A DNA stretch of 64,000 nt from Woeseiaceae bacterium (GTDB taxonomy: Bacteria > Pseudomonadota > Gammaproteobacteria > Steroidobacterales > Woeseiaceae): positions 62,001-126,000 of the forward strand of contig JASJCQ010000020.1 in NCBI GenBank assembly GCA_030065915.1. The letters are read 5' to 3'. This document shows positions 55,254-64,000 of this stretch, in pieces (within the stretch, counting starts at the first letter, position 1; each line of letters begins with the position of its first letter). A program made the translations under genes and the position numbers. The notes beneath the pieces are model-generated. The model had not been told where the DNA came from. It worked only from the letters and a program-made list of their open reading frames with translations, and did not search any database.

Positions 55254-57314
55254 ATGACGTTTCGTCTTGGAGTCGATGTGGGTGGAACCTTCACCGACCT
55301 GTTGCTGGTCAACGAGTCCAGCGGCAAAACCTACATGGCGAAAGTGCCGTCTACGCCGGAGGATTCCTCCATCGGTGTTCTAAACGGCGTTGCGCGAATC
55401 TGCGATGAGTCCGGTGTCGATCCGAAAGAGATCAGCAAGGTCATGCACGGCACGACCGTCGCGACCAACGCGGTCCTGACGCGCAAGGGCGCAAAAGTGG
55501 GTCTCGTCACAACGAAGGGCTACCGACAGGTGCTGCAGGTCGCGCGTTCTTTTTGTCCGGGTGGACTCGGCGGCTGGGTCAGCTACGTCAAAGCGCCGCT
55601 GATGGCGCCCCTGGAGCTGACGATCGAGGCTGACGAACGCATGGGCGCCGACGGTGAGGCGGTGTCGCCGCTGGACGTCGACACCCTGAAGCAAGACCTC
55701 GAGGCGCTGAAGGCTACCGGCGAAGTCGAGGCACTGACGATCTGCCTGCTGAACTCATACGTGAACGGCGCGCACGAACACGAAGCCCGCAGCGTGGCTG
55801 AGAGCATCTTCAACGACATTCCGATTTCCCTGAGCTCCGACGTGGTGCCCGAGATGCAGGAGTACGAGCGTACGGAAACGACGGTCGTCAACTCGTATGT
55901 CCGTCCGCAGGTATCGACCTACGTTGACAACCTGCAGAGTTCGCTCGAAGAGCGCATGGGCGGCGAAGTATCGCTGGCCATACTGCGTTCGGACGGCGGT
56001 CTGGCCTCGGGCCGTGCGTCCGGCGAGTCCCCGGTCAATCTGCTGCTGTCAGGCCCGGCCGGCGGTGTTGCCGGGGCTATCTACTTTTGCCAGCGTGGCG
56101 GCTTCGAGAACATCCTGACCTTCGACATGGGTGGCACGTCGACGGACGTGGCGCTGATCCAGAACGGCGAGGCGCGCATTCGGCGCGAGACGCGCGTCAG
56201 TGATGTCACGGTCCGTGCGCCGTCGGTCGACGTTCGCACCGTGGGCGCCGGCGGGGGTTCCATCGCGTTTGTACCCGAGTTGACCAAGGCTCTGCGCGTC
56301 GGTCCCGAGTCGGCCGGCGCCGATCCTGGTCCGGCGGCGTACATGAAAGGCGGCGACAAGCCCACCGTCTGCGACGCTAATGTCGTGCTCGGTTACCTGC
56401 CGTCCGACGTCAAGCTGGGCGGTGCAATGACCATCGATCGCGACGCGGCTGAGAAGGCCGTGCAGACCATCGCCGATGCCGTCGGCATCAGTCTGATGGA
56501 AGCGGCCGAAGGCATCATCAAGATCGTTAACGAGGCGATGCTCGGTGCGCTGCGGCTCGTGTCGGTCGAGCAGGGCTACGACCCGCGCGATTTCGCGCTG
56601 GTCGGATTCGGCGGTGCTGGTCCACTGCACGCCAACGCACTGGGCGTGCTGTCAGGATCGTGGCCCGTCATCGTGCCGCCGGGCCCCGGCGTCCTGTGTG
56701 CCTACGGCGATGCGACGACCAAGGTGACCGACGAAGCATCGCGCACTTACGTCACTCGCGTCGACGAGATCTCATCGGACGACTTCATTTCGGCACTCAA
56801 AGAGCTCATGCAGAAGGCGAGCGAGTCATTCGCCGCCGATGGCTTCAGCGAGCATGACCTCGACGTCCAGTACCAGGCCGACATCCGCTACGCCGGCCAG
56901 GCATTCCAGCTGTCGCTTAACGTGACCGAGGACCAGCTTGCGACCGAGGGCCTCGCAGTACTGACCAACGAGTTCGACAAGCAGCATGAGCAGCTGTTTA
57001 CCTTCGCTCACGGCAAGGATCACGAGATCGTCATGATCCGGGCCGTCGTCAAGGCGCGCAGTTCACTGCAGGCCGATCTGGACGAGGTGGGTTCCGAGAA
57101 GACCGACCTCGACGATGCGACGATCCACGACACCAGGTTCTATTACGAGGGCGCCTGGCACGACGCCGCCATCTTCGAACGGCACAAGCTTGGCGTCGGA
57201 ACTGAGGTCCCCGGCCCGGCGATCGTCCAGGAAATGGACTCGACGACGCTGATCCTCCCGGGCCATGTCGCCACTGTCGACAAGGTCGGCAATCTCCTCA
57301 TCAATCCTGCGTAA
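55254..57314 (+). CDS. hyuA: Hydantoinase/oxoprolinase family subunit A
   Basis: The 686-residue HyuA subunit has the ASKHA-type ATP site (FRLGVDVGGTFTDLLLV), HGTTVATNAVLTRKGAKVGLVTT, and FDMGGTSTDVALIQNG, with the second GAGGGSIAFV motif. With HyuB it forms ATP-dependent enzymes such as N-methylhydantoinase, 5-oxoprolinase, caprolactamase and acetone carboxylase. Which activity is present cannot be fixed by eye. GAAGGGGAAG precedes the ATG. A two-subunit layout, the adjacent amidohydrolase and the receptor favour a cyclic amide or ureide. Confidence 0.92.
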   Translation: MTFRLGVDVGGTFTDLLLVNESSGKTYMAKVPSTPEDSSIGVLNGVARICDESGVDPKEISKVMHGTTVATNAVLTRKGAKVGLVTTKGYRQVLQVARSFCPGGLGGWVSYVKAPLMAPLELTIEADERMGADGEAVSPLDVDTLKQDLEALKATGEVEALTICLLNSYVNGAHEHEARSVAESIFNDIPISLSSDVVPEMQEYERTETTVVNSYVRPQVSTYVDNLQSSLEERMGGEVSLAILRSDGGLASGRASGESPVNLLLSGPAGGVAGAIYFCQRGGFENILTFDMGGTSTDVALIQNGEARIRRETRVSDVTVRAPSVDVRTVGAGGGSIAFVPELTKALRVGPESAGADPGPAAYMKGGDKPTVCDANVVLGYLPSDVKLGGAMTIDRDAAEKAVQTIADAVGISLMEAAEGIIKIVNEAMLGALRLVSVEQGYDPRDFALVGFGGAGPLHANALGVLSGSWPVIVPPGPGVLCAYGDATTKVTDEASRTYVTRVDEISSDDFISALKELMQKASESFAADGFSEHDLDVQYQADIRYAGQAFQLSLNVTEDQLATEGLAVLTNEFDKQHEQLFTFAHGKDHEIVMIRAVVKARSSLQADLDEVGSEKTDLDDATIHDTRFYYEGAWHDAAIFERHKLGVGTEVPGPAIVQEMDSTTLILPGHVATVDKVGNLLINPA

Positions 57315-57328
57315 GGGACGGGACTGAC

Positions 57329-59179
57329 ATGACAGCAAGAATTGTAGAGACCAACGACACCCCGTTTAAGCTGATCGACGTCGACACGGTCACCGTCGAC
57401 ATCATCGAAAATTCCTTAAGGAACGTCCGCGAGGAAATGGACGCGGTCCTGTTCCGCACGGCCATGAGCCCCGGTATCCGCGAGCAGGGTGACTGCTTCC
57501 CGATGGTCGCCAACCGCGACGGCAAGATGGTTGTCGGCCAGTTCGGTTCATTCATCCACGGCTTCCTCGAGGCCTACGATGACGAGATCGAGGAGGGCGA
57601 CATCATCCTGACCAACGATCCGTACATGTGTAACGGCGCCGTGTCCCACTTGCCCGACTGGATCGTGCTGGTGCCGATCTTCAAGGACGGCCGGCATATG
57701 GCCTGGTCCGCAATGTTCGGTCACATGTCCGACAATGGCGGCATGGTGCCGGGCTCGATACCGATCAAGGCCGAGTCCATCTACCAGGAAGGCATCCGGA
57801 TTCCGCCGACCAAGCTGTACAAACAAGGCAAGCTGCAACAGGACATCCTCGAGTTGATCCTGCACAACGTCCGGACCTCCGAATGGAACCGCTTCGACCT
57901 GAACGCGCTCGTCGCTTCGTGCCGCACGGCCGGCAAGCGCTGCGTCGAAATTGCCGAGCGTTTCGGCGACGACACCTTCTACTCAACGATGCAGATCATG
58001 CTCGATCGCAATCTCGAGGCGATGCGCGCAATCATCAACATGATCGTGCCGGAAGAGCCGCAGTACTTCGAGGACTATGTCTGCGACGACGGCGTCGGCA
58101 AAGGTCCCTACAAGATCGCCTGCAAACTGTGGCGTGAAGGCGACGTAGCAATCTTCGATTTCGAAGGCACGGATCCGCAGGCCAAGAGTTCGATCAATTT
58201 CTATATGAACGAAGAGATGTTCAAGATGTTCTTCGGTTCATTCACGATCAATCTCTTCGACCCCGGCATCCTGTTCAACGACGGCTTCTACGAGCTCGTG
58301 GACGTCAGGATTCCGGAAGGCAGCCTGCTGAAGCCGAAATTTCCGGCGGCATTGTCCGGGCGCACCCACGCCCTCGGCCGGATCTTCGACGTGATGGGCG
58401 GCGTGCTCGGGCAGGGCGCGCCTGATGCGATGAACGCGGCAGGCTTCTCCGACAGCCCGCACCTGTTCTACTCCGGCTACGACAAGAACGGCGAATGGTT
58501 CCAGTTGTTCCAGATCGGTTTCGGCGGTGTACCCGGCCGTCCGGTCGGCGATGGACCCGACGGACACTCGCTGTGGCCGGGCTTCACCAACGTTCCCAAT
58601 GAATTCATCGAAGCCTACTTCCCGCTGCGCATCGTCAAGTACGAGCCGATCGCGGATTCCGGTGGCGCCGGATTGCATCGTGGCGGCAACGGACTGTCCG
58701 TTGCCTACGAGTTTCTCGTCGATGGCCAGATCGCGATTCACGACGAGCGCTGGCTGACCTACCCGTGGGGTGTGAGAGGCGGCGAGCCCGGCATGCGTTC
58801 GACGAAGCGACTGGTACGCAAGGACGGCACGGAGGAGTGGCTGCCCGCGAAGTGCGATGACGTCGACGTCAAGGAAGGCGACGTCCTTTATTTCAACACC
58901 TGGGGTGGCGGCGGCTGGGGCGACCCGCTCGAAAGAGATCCGGCGCTGGTCATGACCGACATCAACCGGGGCCTCGTCAGCACCGAAGGCGCCAGGCGTT
59001 ACGGCGTCGTTGTCGCCGATGGCCAGGTTGACGACGGGGCGACAGACAAGCTGCGCGAAGAGATTCGCTCGACGCGCAAGGACGAGGGCCTGTTCAGCTT
59101 CGGCGGCACGATCGAGGAGATCAAGGCGCGTTCGCTGGAAGAAACCCACTTACCGGCGCCCGTTTCACCGAATGGTTGA
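57329..59179 (+). CDS. hyuB: Hydantoinase/oxoprolinase family subunit B
   Basis: The 616-residue HyuB has the family's metal-site stretches: IVENSLRN-type start (IDVDTVTVDIIENSLRNVREEMDAVL), FGSFIHG, DIILTNDPYMCNGAVSHLPDW, GHMSDNGGMVPGS, and GGGGWGDPLERDP at the C terminus. It lies 14 bases after hyuA. Its 3' end overlaps the start of the GntR gene by eight bases. Confidence 0.92.
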   Translation: MTARIVETNDTPFKLIDVDTVTVDIIENSLRNVREEMDAVLFRTAMSPGIREQGDCFPMVANRDGKMVVGQFGSFIHGFLEAYDDEIEEGDIILTNDPYMCNGAVSHLPDWIVLVPIFKDGRHMAWSAMFGHMSDNGGMVPGSIPIKAESIYQEGIRIPPTKLYKQGKLQQDILELILHNVRTSEWNRFDLNALVASCRTAGKRCVEIAERFGDDTFYSTMQIMLDRNLEAMRAIINMIVPEEPQYFEDYVCDDGVGKGPYKIACKLWREGDVAIFDFEGTDPQAKSSINFYMNEEMFKMFFGSFTINLFDPGILFNDGFYELVDVRIPEGSLLKPKFPAALSGRTHALGRIFDVMGGVLGQGAPDAMNAAGFSDSPHLFYSGYDKNGEWFQLFQIGFGGVPGRPVGDGPDGHSLWPGFTNVPNEFIEAYFPLRIVKYEPIADSGGAGLHRGGNGLSVAYEFLVDGQIAIHDERWLTYPWGVRGGEPGMRSTKRLVRKDGTEEWLPAKCDDVDVKEGDVLYFNTWGGGGWGDPLERDPALVMTDINRGLVSTEGARRYGVVVADGQVDDGATDKLREEIRSTRKDEGLFSFGGTIEEIKARSLEETHLPAPVSPNG

Positions 59180-60002
59180 TCGCGCCGACATCGTGCAGGA
59201 CGCCATCGGGCGTTCCCGGGCCAACGGTACCGGGAGCATCCTGGAGTCGCTGGTGTCCAGCTGGAACCTGGAGCAGGAGGAATCCGTGAGCCGGGCGCCG
59301 CTGTATCACCAGCTCTTCCTGCTGCTGAAGCGCGCCATTCTCGATGGCTCGATCCAGCACGGTATGCAGGTGCCGACGGAGCAGCAGCTGGCAGAAGCGT
59401 TTGGCGTTTCGCGCATTACGACACGGCGCGCCGTGGACGAACTGGCCGCCGAAAAGCTCGTCAGGCGCCAGCGCGGCAAGGGTACGCATGTCATCTACCA
59501 GTTCAGGCCGCAGACGATGCGTGCGCCGATGGTCGGCGTGCTGGAGAACTTCATCCAGTTAGGCAACAACAGCCAGGTGCGCGTCGTCGATTTGGCAAAC
59601 ATCCGGGCGCCCGCTGACGTTCAGCACCTTTTCGGCCTGCAGGATGAGGCGACCGTGATGGCGGTCGTTCGTGTCAGCAGCACCGAGACCGGCGATCGTT
59701 ATGCCTACTACCAGAGCTGGACGCGAGAGCCTGTCGACACGGTGACGCGCGATGCGCTGCAGAAGAATTCAAGGCTGCACCTGCTGCAAGAGGGCGGCCT
59801 GAACATCGTCAGGGTCGAACAGGTCCTCGGCGCACTCAACGCGCCGGTGCCAGTCGCGGCGGAGCTCGATGTCGAGCCCGGGTTTGCGCTGTTATCGCTT
59901 CGCCGGCTCTCGTATGACGATAAGGATCAATTGGTAGATATCGTGGACTGTTTATACAACCCGCGACGTTTTGAGTACGCAATGGAATTGAGTATGGACT
60001 AG
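59172..60002 (+). CDS. GntR/HutC-family transcriptional regulator
   Basis: The 276-residue protein has an unusual N-terminal extension of about 40 residues, a GntR winged helix (PLYHQLFLLLKRAILDGSIQ, then VPTEQQLAEAFGVSRITTRRAVDEL) and a UTRA ligand domain. The UTRA part ends in a typical final strand (SLRRLSYDDKDQLVDIVDCLYNPRRF). The ATG at 59172 is preferred to upstream frame starts that run inside hyuB. It is likely the local regulator whose ligand is a pathway intermediate. Confidence 0.92.
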   Translation: MVDRADIVQDAIGRSRANGTGSILESLVSSWNLEQEESVSRAPLYHQLFLLLKRAILDGSIQHGMQVPTEQQLAEAFGVSRITTRRAVDELAAEKLVRRQRGKGTHVIYQFRPQTMRAPMVGVLENFIQLGNNSQVRVVDLANIRAPADVQHLFGLQDEATVMAVVRVSSTETGDRYAYYQSWTREPVDTVTRDALQKNSRLHLLQEGGLNIVRVEQVLGALNAPVPVAAELDVEPGFALLSLRRLSYDDKDQLVDIVDCLYNPRRFEYAMELSMD

Positions 60003-60100
60003 CGGCGGTGTCGCCAGTTCATATCGGGGGACAAGTCGAACGTGTTTCCGGTACGGCTTGCTCATGTTTGGTGAAAGTAAAACAGAGAAGAGATCGAGTT

Positions 60101-62644
60101 ATGAACGCAACTAAGAAACCGTTGCTCGCTGTAATTGCTCTGGCAATGGTCCCGGTGGCCGGCGTCGCACAGGAGCAGGGTGCGAGCTATATTGAAGAGG
60201 TTGTCGTATCGGCACGTAAACGCGAGGAAAGTCTGCAGGACGTGCCCATCGCAATTACGGCATTCACAGAAGAGACGATCGAACGGGCTGGCATCGAGCG
60301 CCCGGCAGACTTCATCTCGCTGATGCCCAACGTGACGATTGTCGACACAGCGAACGTCGGTGACACGCAGGTCAGCATTCGCGGCATCGTTTCGACGCGC
60401 GACGCCGAGTCGACGTTTGCTTACATCGTCGACGGCGTGCTGAGTACCAACCCGAACAGCTTCAACGAAGAGCTGGTCGACATCAGCCAGATCGAGGTGC
60501 TGAAAGGCCCGCAGGGCGCACTCTACGGCCGTAATGCCGTCGCCGGTGCCATCCTGGTCTCGACGAGAGAGCCCGAGGCTGGTTTCGACGGCAGCATCAA
60601 CCTCGGCGCCGGCAACAACGGCCAGCAAAAAGCCTCGCTGAGCCTCAGTGGCGGCAGTGAGACGCTGCGTGGCAGCATTGTCGGCAGCTATCGCAACAAT
60701 GACGGTTTCTACGAGAATATCTTCCTGGGCTCAGACGACTCGGTTGACTATCTCGAAGATACAACGGTCCGCGGCCGGCTGATTTTCGAGCCGAATGAAT
60801 CGTTCAAGCTGGACTTCCGCGCCGGCACGTCCGAAGTTGAAGGCGGTGCGATCAACTTCAACGCGGTGTTCGCAATCCCGGCATTCGAGTTCGCCTTCGG
60901 CAGCCCGACCTTCTTCGCAGATGTGAACGAGCATAACTTCACCTATGCGTTCAATGTTCCGGGCATCAACGAGCAGACAACGAACGATTTCTCGCTGAAG
61001 GCCGACTGGGACAACGGTGGCATTGCCGTTACCGCAATCGCGACCTTCAACGATCTCGAAGAAGACCTGATCTCGGACGGCACCAGTGCAACGTTCTACG
61101 GTTACGAGCTCACGCCTGCTTGCCAGACCGATCGCGCTACATTGAATAACGCGCCCTTCGGCGCCAACCGGACCGACCTGTTCGGCGAGTTCTTCCAGCC
61201 GTTCGGCATTCTTCCGCCGGGCGGCGGTGACCCCGCGCTGGATTTCGCGGGTGTTTACGGTCCGTATACCCCGACCAGCTGTGACGGCTATCAGTACCAG
61301 GCGCGTAACCAGGAGGACACGGGTTTCGAGATTCGCCTGACGTCACCGCAGGATCAGCCGGTTCGCTGGATTGCTGGCGCTTACGCCGCGGAAATCGATC
61401 GCGAAGTGGTTGTGGCCTACGGTGCCGACACGGGCGCGGGCTTCCTGCGTCAGCCGTACGTCGCCCCCACAGGACCGAACCCGACAGACCTGCTGTTCTG
61501 GGATGATTTCGAGACCAGCGTGATCGCGCTGTTCGGTGAGATCAGTTTCGACGTTGGCGATGCCAGCGAAGTCTCTATCGCGTTGCGCTGGGACGAGGAA
61601 GATCGTTCGGTGTCCAACAACGTACCGAACGTTTCGGCCTCCGGCCTGAATGTGAACACGCTGGATCCGATTACGTTCCAGCCCGGCCCGATCAACCCTG
61701 GCTTCCTGGCCAACCCGACCGGCATACCCGATCGCTCACGCAAGTTTGATCAGCTGCAGCCGAAGATCACGTGGCGCTACTCGCCGGATGAAAACGTCAG
61801 CGTCTATGCGAGCTGGGGTATCGGCTTCAGGAGCGGTGGCTTCAACTCCCTCGGTAGCTCTGACCTGCTGGCATTCTGGTTCAACGACCAGGGCAACCCG
61901 GCACTCCCGGGCGCCGCTGTCGATGCGAACCTGGTCATCAACGATGAGTATGAGAAGGAAGTGTCCAGCGCGTTCGAGATTGGAATCAAGACGCAGTGGC
62001 TCGACAACCGGATGCGGATCAATGCGGCGCTGTTCAACACGGACGTCGATGACAACCAGTTCTTCGAGTTCTTCGCCGGGCCGTTCGGCATCCTTCGTGT
62101 CGTTACGACGATCGAGGAAGTCTCGATTCGCGGTGCCGAGGCTGACTTCGTCTACCAGGTGAATGACGCACTGTCCGTATTCGGTGGCATGGGCTTCCTC
62201 GACTCCGAGATCAAGGAGAACATTAATCGTCCGGCGTCCGTCGGCAACCCGGCACCGCAGGCGCCAGAGTTCACGTCGAACCTCGGTGCGCAGTGGGAGA
62301 CCGAGGTGGCCGGTTCCATGACGTTCTTCGCGCGCGCCGACTGGCAATACATCGGCGAGACCTGGTTCCACACGCTGCAGGGCGAAACAACGCCAACGAT
62401 CTGGCAGGTGTTCTTCGGCCCGGGTCTGAACCAGGACTTCTCGAAGACGAAACGCGATCCGTATGACACGCTCAACATTCGTGCTGGTCTCCAGGGCGAG
62501 CGGTGGGCGCTGACGGCTTACGGTCGCAACGTACTCGATGAAGAGTATCTCGAGGAAATCATTCCAGCGGCCGAGTTCGGCGGTTCCTTCATCCACCAGG
62601 GTGTCGGTGCAGCCTACGGCGTCGAGTTCAGTTACGACTTCTGA
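60101..62644 (+). CDS. TonB-dependent receptor
   Basis: The 847-residue outer-membrane receptor has a signal peptide (to VAQEQGA, about residue 24), a TonB-box-like EEVVVSARKREE, a plug domain (DVPIAITAFTEETIERAGIE, QVSIRGIVSTRDAESTFAYI, VEVLKGPQGALYGRNAVAGA), a 22-strand barrel and the C-terminal aromatic end VEFSYDF. It resembles receptors for small organic molecules in sphingomonads and gammaproteobacteria rather than typical siderophore receptors. In this operon it probably imports the pathway substrate. Confidence 0.93.
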   Translation: MNATKKPLLAVIALAMVPVAGVAQEQGASYIEEVVVSARKREESLQDVPIAITAFTEETIERAGIERPADFISLMPNVTIVDTANVGDTQVSIRGIVSTRDAESTFAYIVDGVLSTNPNSFNEELVDISQIEVLKGPQGALYGRNAVAGAILVSTREPEAGFDGSINLGAGNNGQQKASLSLSGGSETLRGSIVGSYRNNDGFYENIFLGSDDSVDYLEDTTVRGRLIFEPNESFKLDFRAGTSEVEGGAINFNAVFAIPAFEFAFGSPTFFADVNEHNFTYAFNVPGINEQTTNDFSLKADWDNGGIAVTAIATFNDLEEDLISDGTSATFYGYELTPACQTDRATLNNAPFGANRTDLFGEFFQPFGILPPGGGDPALDFAGVYGPYTPTSCDGYQYQARNQEDTGFEIRLTSPQDQPVRWIAGAYAAEIDREVVVAYGADTGAGFLRQPYVAPTGPNPTDLLFWDDFETSVIALFGEISFDVGDASEVSIALRWDEEDRSVSNNVPNVSASGLNVNTLDPITFQPGPINPGFLANPTGIPDRSRKFDQLQPKITWRYSPDENVSVYASWGIGFRSGGFNSLGSSDLLAFWFNDQGNPALPGAAVDANLVINDEYEKEVSSAFEIGIKTQWLDNRMRINAALFNTDVDDNQFFEFFAGPFGILRVVTTIEEVSIRGAEADFVYQVNDALSVFGGMGFLDSEIKENINRPASVGNPAPQAPEFTSNLGAQWETEVAGSMTFFARADWQYIGETWFHTLQGETTPTIWQVFFGPGLNQDFSKTKRDPYDTLNIRAGLQGERWALTAYGRNVLDEEYLEEIIPAAEFGGSFIHQGVGAAYGVEFSYDF

Positions 62645-62665
62645 TACCAACAACAGCGGACGAGT

Positions 62666-62688
62666 GCAGGCCGGGTTAACCGGCCTGC
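62666..62688 (+). terminator. Hairpin between the receptor and amidohydrolase genes
   Basis: A perfect 9-bp GC-rich stem (62666-62674 with 62680-62688, loop GTTAA) is followed by GGCTCTCTTTATG. The start codon of the next gene is only ten bases after the stem, so it may work as a terminator, an attenuator or a translation-limiting structure that lowers expression of downstream genes. Confidence 0.65.
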
Positions 62689-62698
62689 GGCTCTCTTT

Positions 62699-63331
62699 AT
62701 GACAGACGACCTGACTGAAAATTACGCTGACACCTTCGACGGCAGCCTTGGCTTCGGGCAGTCCCCCGCGCTGATCCTTGTCGACATTGTGCAAGCCTAC
62801 TTCGAAGAATCGAGCCCGCTCTATGCGGGTGTCGAGGACGAGCTGGAGACGGCATTGTCCCTCGTGGAAGAAGCCCGGAAAGCTGCCGTTCCGATCTTCT
62901 ACACCAACGTCGTCTACCAGGCCGGCGGCGCCGACGGCGGTATCTTTTACCAGAAGCTACCGGCGCTAAGCGTGTTCGATGAAGGCAATGAGCTCGGTGA
63001 CTGGGCGGACGGCGTCGAGCCGGACGACGATGAGTTCGTCATCTCCAAGCAGTATCCCAGTGCATTCTTCGGCACGTCGCTGGCGTCGACGCTGACGTCG
63101 CTCGGCGTCGATACGCTGGTCATCGCGGGCGTAACGACCAGCGGATGCGTGCGTGCGACCTGCGTCGATGCGATGAGCTACGGCTTCATTCCGATTGTCG
63201 TATCGGATGCCTGCGGCGATCGCCACAATGCACCGCACGAGGCGAATCTTTTTGACATGCAGGCCAAGTACGCCGACGTCGTCGAGTCCGACGCCGTGCT
63301 TGACTACCTTCGACAGGTAGAGACCGAATGA
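62699..63331 (+). CDS. Isochorismatase-like cysteine hydrolase (N-carbamoylsarcosine amidase-like)
   Basis: The 210-residue protein has the Asp-Lys-Cys triad of the family: Asp29 in LILVDIVQAYF, Lys117 in FVISKQYPSAFFGT and Cys150 in IAGVTTSGCVRAT, with the usual cis-peptide motif GVTTSGCV. Members hydrolyse N-carbamoylsarcosine, maleamate, nicotinamide and ureido acids. Next to HyuAB the best guess is hydrolysis of a ureido or amide intermediate. Its stop overlaps the start of the lyase gene (ATGA). Confidence 0.88.
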   Translation: MTDDLTENYADTFDGSLGFGQSPALILVDIVQAYFEESSPLYAGVEDELETALSLVEEARKAAVPIFYTNVVYQAGGADGGIFYQKLPALSVFDEGNELGDWADGVEPDDDEFVISKQYPSAFFGTSLASTLTSLGVDTLVIAGVTTSGCVRATCVDAMSYGFIPIVVSDACGDRHNAPHEANLFDMQAKYADVVESDAVLDYLRQVETE

Positions 63332-64000
63332 GAACCATCGAAATCGTAGAAGTGGGCCCGCGCGACGGTTTGCAGAGCGAACCTGAAGTGCTCTCAACAG
63401 AGGCCAAGCTTTCATTCATCCAGAAAGCCATCGATGCCGGGATCAAGCGTCTCGAAGTCGCGAGCTTCGTACACCCGAAGCGCGTGCCGCAGATGGCGGA
63501 TGCCGAGGCTTTGATCGAAGTTCTCCCCGACATTGACGATGTGTCCTACATCGGCCTGATCATGAACGAACGGGGACTCGACCGAGCGCTTCAGACGAAA
63601 GTGCAGGAGATCGGCATGGTGGTCGTGGCAACGGACACCTACAACCAGAAGAACCAGGGGGTCAGGACGAGTGAATCGGTCGATGCCTGGCTGAGGCTCT
63701 CAAAGCGAGCCAGGGATGAGGGGCGTCGTGCGAACGTCATGTTGTCTGCCGCATTCGGATGCCCTTACGAGGGAGAGGTCTCCGTCGACCGGGTCGTCGA
63801 GCTGGCCAGGCGCGTGCTCGAGGGTGAGCCGGCAGAGCTCGGGATTGCCGACAGCATCGGCGTCGGTGTGCCGTCGCAGGTGACGGAGTTGCTCGGCCGC
63901 GTCGCTGAGCTTTCGCCCGACTTGCCTTTGCGCTGTCACTTCCACAACACCCGCAATACCGGCCTGGCGAACGCCCAGGCTGCTGTCGACGCAGGCGTTA
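63328..64000 (+). CDS. HMG-CoA-lyase-like enzyme (3' partial)
   Basis: The gene runs off the right end of the window. The 224 residues present start MRTIEIVEVGPRDGLQSEPEV, the conserved HMGL start, then LEVASFVHPKRVPQMADAE and the segment MLSAAFGCPYEGEV, with LRCHFHNTRNTGLANA near the end. These TIM-barrel enzymes cut a 3-hydroxy-3-methylacyl-CoA or citramalyl-type CoA ester. The coupling to the amidohydrolase gene and the CaiB gene at the operon start suggests activation of a pathway acid to its CoA ester and cleavage here. Confidence 0.9.
   Translation, partial: MRTIEIVEVGPRDGLQSEPEVLSTEAKLSFIQKAIDAGIKRLEVASFVHPKRVPQMADAEALIEVLPDIDDVSYIGLIMNERGLDRALQTKVQEIGMVVVATDTYNQKNQGVRTSESVDAWLRLSKRARDEGRRANVMLSAAFGCPYEGEVSVDRVVELARRVLEGEPAELGIADSIGVGVPSQVTELLGRVAELSPDLPLRCHFHNTRNTGLANAQAAVDAGV

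Noticed and set aside
58238-59149. 303-codon antisense frame opposite hyuB
   Set aside because: Long antisense frames are expected in GC-rich coding DNA; the + strand encodes a clear HyuB here. The same holds for antisense frames at 61736-62794 and 16533-17387.

Overview
The window is about 60% GC and carries a large piece of a purple-bacterial photosynthesis gene cluster (PGC), followed by housekeeping and catabolic genes. The reaction-centre and LH1 genes are of the proteobacterial type with a tetraheme PufC. The neighbours (DUF3422, TonB-dependent receptor, Lrp-linked bkd genes, DUF4124, DUF3014, GlpD, PsuGK) suggest a gammaproteobacterium, probably an aerobic anoxygenic phototroph. That assignment is inference. 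No 16S rRNA, tRNA, IS element, integrase or CRISPR array was seen.

Region 1 (1-24.9 kb) is the PGC: bchO (5' end missing), a DUF3422 gene, crtB, a 54-residue membrane microprotein, crtC (reverse), then crtE-crtF-bchC-bchX-bchY-bchZ-pufQ-like-pufB-pufA-pufL-pufM-pufC on the + strand, ended by a strong terminator. After an acyltransferase gene comes a four-gene reverse unit (ATP-grasp, GNAT, alpha/beta hydrolase, bciB), then a cytochrome P450 coupled to crtD, and crtI converging on crtD. CrtEBICDF are enough for spirilloxanthin-type carotenoids, and the P450 may add an oxygen function. BchC, BchXYZ and BciB supply late bacteriochlorophyll a steps. PufLMC and PufBA form the RC-LH1 core. TGT-N12-ACA palindromes of the PpsR/CrtJ type lie between crtC and crtE and before bchC. 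Stable hairpins lie between pufQ and pufB and between pufA and pufL.

Region 2 (24.9-46.5 kb) is mixed: membrane proteins (DUF2306-like, TauE/SafE), a FAD amine oxidase, a DUF2256-nei pair, a Tat-exported SDR, DUF3014, a Gfo/Idh/MocA oxidoreductase, a response regulator, glpD-dgkA, a lipoprotein, a large M14 peptidase, a diguanylate cyclase, a secreted acidic protein with a possible structured leader, psuG-psuK with a palindromic operator, a NYN-LOTUS protein, an 800-bp stretch without a convincing gene, and an orphan solute-binding protein.

Region 3 (46.5-51.7 kb) is a branched-chain amino-acid catabolic operon (leucine-type dehydrogenase, E1 alpha, E1 beta, E2; no E3) read away from a divergent Lrp/AsnC regulator. 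A rhomboid protease, a DUF4124 protein and a DUF4304-like protein follow.

Region 4 (53.9-64 kb) is a co-directional catabolic island: CaiB/BaiF CoA-transferase, HyuA, HyuB, a GntR/HutC regulator, a TonB-dependent receptor, an isochorismatase-like amidohydrolase and an HMG-CoA-lyase-like enzyme cut by the window end. It looks like an uptake-plus-degradation system for a cyclic amide or ureide whose carbon skeleton is finished as a CoA ester. The substrate is unknown.
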